A program made the position numbers and the translations under genes. DNA of 64,000 bases from an uncultured Lachnospiraceae bacterium (GTDB lineage Bacteria > Bacillota > Clostridia > Lachnospirales > Lachnospiraceae), in the NCBI GenBank assembly GCA_947631625.1, contig CANRMA010000009.1:54719-118718 (forward strand), read 5' to 3'. The notes below the pieces were generated by a model. That model saw only the letters and a list, made by a program, of their open reading frames with translations. It made no database searches and had not been told where the DNA came from. This document shows positions 18,220 through 26,987 of the stretch, piece by piece. Numbering within the stretch: the stretch's first letter is position 1; each line of letters begins with the position of its first letter.

Positions 18220-21102
18220 TTAATCACCATTGATCGAACCGCCTTCAAGGTTTCCGGCAGTACCTGTGATGATCTCGCTTTCGTCTTCAAGCCCATAATA
18301 ATATTTATATATTTCCCTTCCGATCTGTGCCGCATAATCGGAAGTATAACCGTTGGCAACCCGGACTACCACACATATCTCAGGTGCTTCATAAGGAGCG
18401 TAGCTGACAAACAATGCATGGTTAGGACGTGAATTACTCTCCTGCGCAGTACCGGTCTTACCCGCTACGTTTACGCCCAGATCGGCATAATAACTCTTGC
18501 TTTCAACCACTTTTCTCATACCGGAATGTATTGCATTCCAATAAGCAGGTTCCATATCGATACGATTTCTTACCTGAGCGTGGTTATCCTCAAGTTCTTT
18601 ACCGTTGTAATCCGTAATCTTATCTATTAATGTTAAATTATAACATGTTCCGCTGTTTGCGACAGTTGTAACATATCGCGCAAGACCTACGGTAGTATAG
18701 TTATTGCTGCCCTGGCCTATCGCGGAACGGACTGAGTCTTCATTGGATATCTCCGGTTCGTTCTCTTCTATTTCGACTCCGGTCGTCTCCGAAAGTCCAT
18801 ACATATCCGCATATTTGGCCAACATATTCAGACCGACTTCACTGTTATATGAATCACCGACTATGCCAAGCCTGTAACCTACCTCATAAAAAAACCAGTT
18901 GCAGGAATGTTGGATACCGCCCGTAACATTTAATGAACCGTGCGCGCCTCCGTTTGAGGCTATCCAACAGCGGGGTTCCGGCTTTATTTTATCAAAAGTG
19001 CCTACACAGGTTATTGTATCGGTTGTAGTTATCACATGTTCCATAAGGCCTGCCGTTGCAGACACCATCTTAAATGTCGATCCCGGCGCGGTTTTCTGCT
19101 GTGTTGCATAGTTTAACAGCGGACGCGACAAATCATTTCTTAAATCGGCAAAATATTCGGCGTCAACACCGTTGGCCATCCTGTTATTATCATAACTTGG
19201 ATATGAAACAAGCGCAAGCACATCTCCGGTATTTATATCAGTGATGACAATGGAACCTGAATACGGATCAAGTACAAGCTGGGCAGGAGTGATATCCAGA
19301 TTATTTATCCTGTTTATCATAAATGCATATGGCGTGATCGAACCGTTCTCAAATCTGCGCAGCTCGTCCTCTTCCACATCCACTATATCCTGCTCTATCA
19401 AAAGATTACAGATCTGCCGCCCTGTCAGCTCATCATTATTTATCATATAACGATAAATTTTATTCTCAAATTCGTCATCAGTATCCAGAACATTAAATAT
19501 ATAGTCTATTATTTTATCATATATTTCCTGTGAATCCGAATATTGCGCTACAATGTTAAGTTTGGAAACATCCACCCAGTTTTGCGCTATACAATAATTA
19601 AGGTATTCATTTAAACTTATTACTTCATCTTTAGTCCATGCGATGTATGTTTCGTCTTCTTTATTGACTTCGCTTTCAGGAATGACGCCCTTTGCATAAA
19701 GCATGGATATTATATAACTCTCATAGGCCTGATATTCCTTACTCAGCATATTATACGGAGTGCGTACATCAGTAAGCTCGGTCTTTAATTCTTCGAATAT
19801 ATGAGCCTTTTTGGTAAGATATGCTTCATTTACCGCTCTTTCCGTATCCTGCGCGTACTCGGAGGCAAAATGACCGGTATCTATTATATTGTTTTCAATG
19901 CATGCGTAATAAACATCATAAATAGGAATGATTATATTATTACTGCCGCCATTTTCCGGCGGATTATATTCTTTTACATTCTGAATCTTGTCCAATAAAA
20001 TACTGGCAATGTTTGCTTCAAGTATATTATAAGCCGCTTTCTGCAGATCCGCATCTATCGTAAGATATACATGATCCCCGGCAACCGCTTCAACCCTGTC
20101 GCTTGTTTCTATTACCTTGCCAAGATTGTCAACGTAAACCGTTTCTGAGCCCTTAGTTCCCTGAAGTTTAGTCTCCATGGACGCTTCAATACCGGATTTA
20201 CCTACGGTATCATTCAGATCATAATCAGGATTTTTCTCCTGCAGTGATTTTAATTCATCACTTGAAACCTTACCGGTATAACCTAAGATCTGTGATAAAT
20301 ATATACTGTCATTGTATTTACGGATCGAACCTTCAGCTATGGAAACACCTTCGAGTTTATCCGAATTTTCCATAACCACCGCAACCGTGCTTTCCGAAAC
20401 ATTATTTGCGACGACGGTCGCTATATACTTCTGATAACTGTTGGCGCTCATAGCGTAACGGACGGTCAGGATCTTCAGGACCTCTTCCCTGGTATATCCA
20501 AGTCCCTCCTTAAAAGAACCCTTGTCGTTTTCATCTTCATAACCGCCTATACCGTAGCGGGACGTACTGCACAGATATTTAACGACTTCATCGGGCGTTG
20601 CTTCTTTTTCCTGCAATTCAAGGTCTTCAATATATATCCTGCCGTAAACATCAGCCAAAAATCTTAAAAGCTGAGTGCCTTCCAATGTAAACTGATAATT
20701 ATTATGGTTATCAAGCACAATATCAAAATCATTTATGATATGGTCGCCGTTTTTTTCAATTATCTTTATAAGCTCATATATCGTATTATTCAAATTGGCA
20801 TTTTTATCCCTGCCCGATTCGAAAACGTCTTCAATGGTAACCGAATATGCAAGCTCATTATAAGCTAAAAGCTTACCGTTTCTGTCATAAATATTGCCCC
20901 TTGTAGGCTCTATATATCTCTCTTTGGTTATCATTAAACGGAAATTATTAAAATACTCCGCTCCGTTTACTATCTGCAGCTGAAATATAGTATATATAAG
21001 ATATCCCCCAAGGCCGAACAACACAAGAACAAGGATTATCAGCCTGGATGTTACCATATTGAAAATATTCTCTTTCAGCTGTTCCCATATATGTTTAAAC
21101 AA
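18220..21102 (-). CDS. mrdA: Penicillin-binding protein 2 (class B PBP) with a large insertion
   Basis: PTRGNIYDRNGKLLAYN, GSTFKMV (SxxK), SCN, AGKTGTAQ; 960 aa; next to mreD. Confidence 0.93.
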   Translation of the reverse strand: MFKHIWEQLKENIFNMVTSRLIILVLVLFGLGGYLIYTIFQLQIVNGAEYFNNFRLMITKERYIEPTRGNIYDRNGKLLAYNELAYSVTIEDVFESGRDKNANLNNTIYELIKIIEKNGDHIINDFDIVLDNHNNYQFTLEGTQLLRFLADVYGRIYIEDLELQEKEATPDEVVKYLCSTSRYGIGGYEDENDKGSFKEGLGYTREEVLKILTVRYAMSANSYQKYIATVVANNVSESTVAVVMENSDKLEGVSIAEGSIRKYNDSIYLSQILGYTGKVSSDELKSLQEKNPDYDLNDTVGKSGIEASMETKLQGTKGSETVYVDNLGKVIETSDRVEAVAGDHVYLTIDADLQKAAYNILEANIASILLDKIQNVKEYNPPENGGSNNIIIPIYDVYYACIENNIIDTGHFASEYAQDTERAVNEAYLTKKAHIFEELKTELTDVRTPYNMLSKEYQAYESYIISMLYAKGVIPESEVNKEDETYIAWTKDEVISLNEYLNYCIAQNWVDVSKLNIVAQYSDSQEIYDKIIDYIFNVLDTDDEFENKIYRYMINNDELTGRQICNLLIEQDIVDVEEDELRRFENGSITPYAFMINRINNLDITPAQLVLDPYSGSIVITDINTGDVLALVSYPSYDNNRMANGVDAEYFADLRNDLSRPLLNYATQQKTAPGSTFKMVSATAGLMEHVITTTDTITCVGTFDKIKPEPRCWIASNGGAHGSLNVTGGIQHSCNWFFYEVGYRLGIVGDSYNSEVGLNMLAKYADMYGLSETTGVEIEENEPEISNEDSVRSAIGQGSNNYTTVGLARYVTTVANSGTCYNLTLIDKITDYNGKELEDNHAQVRNRIDMEPAYWNAIHSGMRKVVESKSYYADLGVNVAGKTGTAQESNSRPNHALFVSYAPYEAPEICVVVRVANGYTSDYAAQIGREIYKYYYGLEDESEIITGTAGNLEGGSINGD

Positions 21103-21622
21103 ACTTCTTTTCTCTCCTTTTTTCCCACTGCTCCAACCTGCGGTGAGTACGCAGTATTACGGGATATAAAAACAAGGTCACTACTATCGTGTATACAATT
21201 TCAGGTAAAATTATATGAACAAGATAATAAGTGAAATCAAACCTTCCGCGCAGTAAAAACAGAATAACATAGCAGGTTATCCCATAAAAAAGATCGCTGC
21301 AGAATATAAGCGTAATCGGAAGTTTAATGTCCTCCGGATAAAAAATTGTACTGAATTTACCGTTGGCATATCCTATATACATATAAAGCAGCGCATAAAA
21401 ACCAATAACGGAACCAAAGAATATGTCAATAAGCAGACCTCCGAAAAAGCCGATTAAAAGACCGGTTCTTTCCCCGTTCATGAAGCCAAACGAAGCTGTG
21501 ATCACTATAATAAGATTGGGAACTATCCCGCCGAATGCCAGTGCGCGAAAAACCGTACACTGCAGCAGAAAACATACAAAAATATATAAAGCTGTTACTA
21601 GTACGCGTCTCATAAATACCAA
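21095..21622 (-). CDS. mreD: Rod-shape-determining protein MreD
   Basis: Multi-TM protein with GLLIGFFGGLLIDIFFGSVIGFYAL; between mreC and mrdA. Confidence 0.88.
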   Translation of the reverse strand: MVFMRRVLVTALYIFVCFLLQCTVFRALAFGGIVPNLIIVITASFGFMNGERTGLLIGFFGGLLIDIFFGSVIGFYALLYMYIGYANGKFSTIFYPEDIKLPITLIFCSDLFYGITCYVILFLLRGRFDFTYYLVHIILPEIVYTIVVTLFLYPVILRTHRRLEQWEKRREKKFV

Positions 21623-21649
21623 GCCTTTCCTAAATCAAGCCTGTAAAAA

Positions 21650-22516
21650 CTATTCAACTGTCTGTTTTAACTGCAAAATTACCAACACTTCCTCCAGATG
21701 CTCAAAGTCAACCGCAGGCGTCAGATAACCGGATTTGGTCAGGTTATTTGAATCCCTGTTGATCGTACTGATATATCCTATCAAAATACCGGGAAGATAT
21801 TTATCACTGATATTGGATGTTACTATCTTATCTCCTTCCACAACAACATCATCCCGGTCTATTAACTGTTCAAAAGCTATCACTCCCGAGGCATATAACT
21901 TTAAGTCGCCGGAAACTATCATATTATCGGAGCTTGAAAGCACCATTGCGCTCACATTGGAATCATCGGCTATTATTGATTTTACCTTAGCCCATGTGGG
22001 ACCTATATCCACGATACGGCCTACAAGCCCGCTTCCGGCCATAACATTCATGTCAAGCGCCAATCCGTCATTGGAACCCTTATTGATCACAAAAGAATAA
22101 AACCAGTTTCCGGCGTCCCTCGCAATGATCCTGGCGCCTACCTTTTCATATTCATCATATTGTGAATCAAGTTTATACAACTCCCTTAAATTTGTAAGCT
22201 CATATCTATCCTGCTGTAATCTTGTATTTTCTATGGTAAGCTCTGCAATCTGTTTTGTTAATGCCTCGTTTTCGTCAATAAGGTTTCTTATCTGTTCAAG
22301 TTCTTCAGAACGGCTGCGAAGATAACTTCCTGCCGCGCTGACTCCCTCTTCAAACGGAACTACGGTATATCCTGCGATCGCGCTGAGAGGCCCGCTGAAA
22401 ATATTTGTATTGAATGTAAGCAATACCATGCCTGTGCACAGAATTGTCAGGATAAAAAGAATATACTTGCTCGGAAGGGTAAATTTTTCCCCTTTTCTTT
22501 TTATAACTGGACTCAT
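21650..22516 (-). CDS. mreC: Rod-shape-determining protein MreC
   Basis: N-terminal TM, coiled coil, VINKGSNDGLALDMNVMAGSGLVGRIVDIG. Confidence 0.95.
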   Translation of the reverse strand: MSPVIKRKGEKFTLPSKYILFILTILCTGMVLLTFNTNIFSGPLSAIAGYTVVPFEEGVSAAGSYLRSRSEELEQIRNLIDENEALTKQIAELTIENTRLQQDRYELTNLRELYKLDSQYDEYEKVGARIIARDAGNWFYSFVINKGSNDGLALDMNVMAGSGLVGRIVDIGPTWAKVKSIIADDSNVSAMVLSSSDNMIVSGDLKLYASGVIAFEQLIDRDDVVVEGDKIVTSNISDKYLPGILIGYISTINRDSNNLTKSGYLTPAVDFEHLEEVLVILQLKQTVE

Positions 22517-23541
22517 TTACTCATTCCTTCTATTGCATAAGCGACTGATTTATAGTTTACATCGTTAATTATCTTGCCGATACCTAACGCAACACTCTCT
22601 ATAGGATTTTCCGACACGTTTACTTTAAGCCCCGTTCCCTTGCTCATAAGCTGCGGAAGTTTGCCGACCTGTGAAGCCCCTCCCGTAAGATAGATGCCAT
22701 GTCTGTATATATCTGCGGCAAGTTCCGGCGGCGTGCGTTCCAAAATCACCTTTATGTTGTCAATTATCGTATTAAAATGTTCGGTCATACATTCATCAAC
22801 CAAAGAAATGGGAATCTCACGCTCAACCGGCAGACCTGTCACAATATCGCGTCCGTATACCACGGCTCCCGTATTCTGAGATGAAAGTTCATTCATTGCG
22901 ATTTTGACATTTTCAGCGGTTTTGCCGCCTATAATAAGACTGTATTCCCTTCGCACTCCGTTTTTGATTGCGTCATCAAATTTCTTGCCACCGACTTTTA
23001 TAAGTTTGCTAAGAACAATTCCTCCCAGGGAAAGGATCGAAATTTCAGTGGTGTCAAAACCTACATTGACAACTAAGACGCCCTGTGAATTTTTTACGTC
23101 TATCCCCATTCCCAGACCGTCGGCTACGGCTTTATCAACTATCATAACCCTTTTGGCCTTTACGTTGGATTCCTTAATAAGATCTTTGAATGCGCGCTTT
23201 TCTACCTCGGTGACATCCCACGGAACCGCAATATAATAATCGGCAGGCCGTATATTTCCCTTCATTAAATCGGCCATAAAATATTTGATCAGAGTCTCCA
23301 TATTCTGAATATCCGCTATTACTCCGTTATTGAGCGGATATGTGATATGAATGTTGCCGGGCGTCTTTTCATACATATCGAATGCCGAATTGCCGTATGC
23401 AAATACATTTTTTTTATTCTCTATGGCGATCATGTTCTTTTCCACAAGAACACTGTCGTCACTTCGGTTGTATATCTTTATATTGCTAGTACCCAAATCA
23501 ATACCAAATGCGTAATTAGCCAAGACAGATGCTCCTTTCAT
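22513..23541 (-). CDS. mreB: Rod-shape-determining protein MreB, divergent
   Basis: GIDLGTSNIKIY, TEVEKRAFKDLI, ISILSLGGIVLSKLIKVGGKKFDDAI; upstream of mreC. Confidence 0.9.
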   Translation of the reverse strand: MKGASVLANYAFGIDLGTSNIKIYNRSDDSVLVEKNMIAIENKKNVFAYGNSAFDMYEKTPGNIHITYPLNNGVIADIQNMETLIKYFMADLMKGNIRPADYYIAVPWDVTEVEKRAFKDLIKESNVKAKRVMIVDKAVADGLGMGIDVKNSQGVLVVNVGFDTTEISILSLGGIVLSKLIKVGGKKFDDAIKNGVRREYSLIIGGKTAENVKIAMNELSSQNTGAVVYGRDIVTGLPVEREIPISLVDECMTEHFNTIIDNIKVILERTPPELAADIYRHGIYLTGGASQVGKLPQLMSKGTGLKVNVSENPIESVALGIGKIINDVNYKSVAYAIEGMSK

Positions 23542-23554
23542 ATTTGCTTTGCGT

Positions 23555-24262
23555 CTATTTTATTAATTTGCTTTCCTTAAAACTGAAATATCTGTTATCG
23601 CCTATGATAATATGATCCAACAAAAGGACATCTATTGTTTTACCTATTTCGGATATCCTGTCAGTTATGGCTATATCATTGCCGCTGGGCGCCGGATTGC
23701 CTCCCGGATGATTGTGCAGCAGCATGATATATGCGGCCTGTGAACGGAATGCGCATATATATACCTCTCTTGGAGATAACAAAGAGGCATTGGAAGTTCC
23801 TTTTGATATTATCTGTTCATCAAGCAGGTTAAGTCCCGCATCCAACATTAAAAGCATGACATGTTCAACATTTTCATGTCTGAAACGTTCCATATAATAT
23901 TCCGCCACGGAATCCGGATGCATAAAAGACAGGCTGCTTTTAGCCTTAGTCTGCGACATTCTTATACAAAGTTCGGCGAGCGCCTTAAGTTTAATTGCCT
24001 TAACCTTGCCTATGCCTTTTACGCCGGTCAATTCATTTAACGGAATGTTATACAGTCCAAGCAGACCGTTTCCGTATTTTTCCGATACTTTTAACACTTC
24101 TTTACCCAATTGCGCCGCGCTGATTCCCGCAGCGCCCGTTCTTATGATAATTGCAAGAAGTTCGGAATCCGTAAGGCTCTCGGCTCCATAGGAAATAAAT
24201 TTCTCATATGGAAGATTTTGCAAGGTTTCATTATCATTGTTCTCATACTTAACTAATTTCAT
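23555..24262 (-). CDS. radC: RadC/JAB-domain DNA repair protein
   Basis: LLHNHPGGNPAPSGND JAMM motif; IIGDNRYFSFKE. Confidence 0.95.
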   Translation of the reverse strand: MKLVKYENNDNETLQNLPYEKFISYGAESLTDSELLAIIIRTGAAGISAAQLGKEVLKVSEKYGNGLLGLYNIPLNELTGVKGIGKVKAIKLKALAELCIRMSQTKAKSSLSFMHPDSVAEYYMERFRHENVEHVMLLMLDAGLNLLDEQIISKGTSNASLLSPREVYICAFRSQAAYIMLLHNHPGGNPAPSGNDIAITDRISEIGKTIDVLLLDHIIIGDNRYFSFKESKLIK

Positions 24263-24324
24263 TCAACCTCTTTCCCGACAATGAATTCTCTCCTATTCTT
24301 TACAATACCGGGTGAAGTTACGTT

Positions 24325-24561
24325 TTATATAAAACGATAGATAATGATTGCCAGAACTACTCCTATAATACTGGCTACGGTTATCTTTATGGATAAACCG
24401 AAAGTGATGCACAGTATTCCAAGATCCAATACGACCGGTTGGGACAGGCCGAAAGACTGACCATAATTGAGCCATTCAACAGGCAGGATATTTCCGATAA
24501 ACCCTCCTATAACAATACCGGCTAATATTAACAAAAAACAAGCCCAGTTGTTCTTACTCAT
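24325..24561 (-). CDS. DUF4321-like small membrane protein
   Basis: 78 aa, two hydrophobic segments, VLDLGILCITFGLSIKIT; located beside radC/mreB. Confidence 0.7.
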   Translation of the reverse strand: MSKNNWACFLLILAGIVIGGFIGNILPVEWLNYGQSFGLSQPVVLDLGILCITFGLSIKITVASIIGVVLAIIIYRFI

Positions 24562-24698
24562 AGTTTTAAGCCCCTTTTTGGTCTATATTTTGTATCTTCA
24601 TACTACTGCTACACTTTATCTATTTTAACACAATATTTTTAGGCTGTATACAAAATTTACCAAAAATATTTCACAACAAAATTAATTCACAACATAAT

Positions 24699-25988
24699 TC
24701 ATAACAGCGATACAATACCGTGATCGATCAGGCTCTGCAGTGACTTGAGAATTCCCAATTTGGCATGCGGCCATGTCAGTCCGCCCTGAAAATACACGGC
24801 ATACGGCGGCTTTATAGGGCCATCTGCGCTAAGTTCGATAGAGGAACCTGAAACAAATGCGCCTGCAGCCATTATCACCTGTGCGTCATAACCGGGCATG
24901 TCCCACGGCTCCGGACTCACATGACTGTCTACCGGAGCTGCGGCCTGTATCCCGCGGCAAAAAGCAATAACGCCTTCAGGGGTGCCGAATGTGACCGCCT
25001 GAATGATATCATGGCGTTCTTCCACGGCATTTGGGATTACCGGAAATCCCAGTTTTTCATATATGTTGGCAGCAAAGATCGCTCCTTTTAACGCGCCGGC
25101 CGTTACGGTTGGAGCTAAAAACAGTCCCTGATAAAAAGCCGACATGACGCCAAGCGACGCCCCGACTTCTTTGCCAAGACCGGGTGATGTAAGCCGATAT
25201 GCCGCATTTTCCACACATTCTTTCGCGCCTGCTATATAACCGCCAATAGGCGCCAGTCCGCCTCCGGGATTTTTGATAAGCGACCCCACCGTCATATCCG
25301 CGCCCACGTCACTTGGTTCAATGGTTTCAACAAACTCCCCGTAACAGTTATCTACCATACATATCACATCAGGTTTTATGTCTTTAACAAAAGCTATAAG
25401 TCTGCCTATCTGTTCCACGGAAAAAGTAGGCCTTGTCTGATAACCCTTGGAACGCTGTATGGTGACAAGTCTGGTTTTTTCGTTTATCGCGCTGCGTATG
25501 CCATCATAATCAAAACTTCCGTCCTCAAGCAGCTCGACCTGTCTGTATGATATTCCGTACTCCTTAAGCGATCCTTTGGATGGGCGTATCCCTATGACTT
25601 CTTCAAGCGTATCATAAGGTTTGCCCGCAGGTGAAAGAAGCTCGTCTCCTGGTCTTAAATTGCTGAACAGCGCAAGCGCAAGCGCATGAGTCCCACAGGT
25701 GATCTGCGGCCTTACAAGCGCATCTTCCGTATGAAAAACCTTTGCATATACACTCTCAAGAGTATCTCTTCCCAGATCGTTATAACCATAACCCGTGGTT
25801 CCGAGCAGACAGGCTTCGCTTACCCTGCATTCCTGCATTGCATTAATCACCTTGAGTTGGTTATATTCGGCCGTATCATCAATTTTATCAAACCGATCCT
25901 TTAAGTTATCTAAGATCTCATTTCCAAAAGCCGTCACTTCAGGCGATATGTTCATATCTGCATATATCTTATATGTTTTTTCGTTCAT
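24699..25988 (-). CDS. Methionine gamma-lyase family / YnbB-like PLP protein
   Basis: CMVDNCYGEFVE, GSLIKNPGGGLAPIGGYIAG (PLP lysine); start trimmed to MNEKTYK. Confidence 0.9.
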   Translation of the reverse strand: MNEKTYKIYADMNISPEVTAFGNEILDNLKDRFDKIDDTAEYNQLKVINAMQECRVSEACLLGTTGYGYNDLGRDTLESVYAKVFHTEDALVRPQITCGTHALALALFSNLRPGDELLSPAGKPYDTLEEVIGIRPSKGSLKEYGISYRQVELLEDGSFDYDGIRSAINEKTRLVTIQRSKGYQTRPTFSVEQIGRLIAFVKDIKPDVICMVDNCYGEFVETIEPSDVGADMTVGSLIKNPGGGLAPIGGYIAGAKECVENAAYRLTSPGLGKEVGASLGVMSAFYQGLFLAPTVTAGALKGAIFAANIYEKLGFPVIPNAVEERHDIIQAVTFGTPEGVIAFCRGIQAAAPVDSHVSPEPWDMPGYDAQVIMAAGAFVSGSSIELSADGPIKPPYAVYFQGGLTWPHAKLGILKSLQSLIDHGIVSLL

Positions 25989-26027
25989 TTTTAAACGCCT
26001 TCCTGTTTGCTTGTGCAATAAATTTTC

Positions 26028-26987
26028 TTATCTGACGATCCCTTTGTCTTTAAGTATGTTACACATATATTCCAAAATCTGTCCGTCATTTTCAAACTTC
26101 TGTCTTGAGAGCCTTATAACGTCCTTCTCTCTTTTAAACCATGTGAGCTGTCTTTTGGCAAAATGCCTTGTATCCCGCTTTATTTTATATACTGCCTCAT
26201 CAAGTGTTATCTGCCCGTCAAGATACTCCAGGATCTCTTTATAACCAAGTCCCTGCATGGAAACCATATCTGCTCTGCAGCCGGAATCTTTTAATCTTTT
26301 TACCTCGTCAACCAGTCCCGCCTCCAACATTTTATCCACACGTTTGTTGATCCTGTCATATAATAGTTCTCTGTCATCATCCAAAACAAAATAAGCGAAT
26401 TTATAGGGAGATTCTTTGGCCCGTTGTTCTTTATTGTGCTTTGATATGGGTATTCCTGTTTTTTCGTAAAATTCTATTGCGCGGATCACGCGCTTTACAT
26501 TATTGGAATGTATTATATCACAGGACTCGGGGTCAATACTTCTAAGTCTTTCAAACAGCGCCTCGCTGCCGTTATTTTTCGCAAATTCTTCAAGGCCGCG
26601 GCGCAACGCGTCATCTTCTTCACTTTCCGTAAAATCCACATCATAGAGCACGGCCTGAATATAGAAACCTGTGCCGCCTGTAAGGATCGGCACCTTATTA
26701 TTCGAATATATGTTCTGCATTGCCTGTTTTGCAAGCGACTGGAACTTCACAACATGAAAATCTTCATATGGCTCCAAAATATCGACAAGATAATGCTTTA
26801 TCCCATCCATTTCATCCGGAGTGATCTTGGCGGAACCTATATCCATATGTTTATATACCTGCATTGAATCGGCCGAGATTATTTCAGCATCTATGGCTTT
26901 GGCAAGCAGGATCGAAAGCTTTGTCTTGCCCACTGCGGTAGGCCCCGTCAGAATAATCAGCGGTTTTTTGGAACTATCATTCATCAT
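26028..26987 (-). CDS. miaA: tRNA dimethylallyltransferase MiaA
   Basis: LTGPTAVGKTKLSI, SADSMQVYKHMDIGSAK, GGTGFYIQAVLY. Confidence 0.97.
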   Translation of the reverse strand: MMNDSSKKPLIILTGPTAVGKTKLSILLAKAIDAEIISADSMQVYKHMDIGSAKITPDEMDGIKHYLVDILEPYEDFHVVKFQSLAKQAMQNIYSNNKVPILTGGTGFYIQAVLYDVDFTESEEDDALRRGLEEFAKNNGSEALFERLRSIDPESCDIIHSNNVKRVIRAIEFYEKTGIPISKHNKEQRAKESPYKFAYFVLDDDRELLYDRINKRVDKMLEAGLVDEVKRLKDSGCRADMVSMQGLGYKEILEYLDGQITLDEAVYKIKRDTRHFAKRQLTWFKREKDVIRLSRQKFENDGQILEYMCNILKDKGIVR

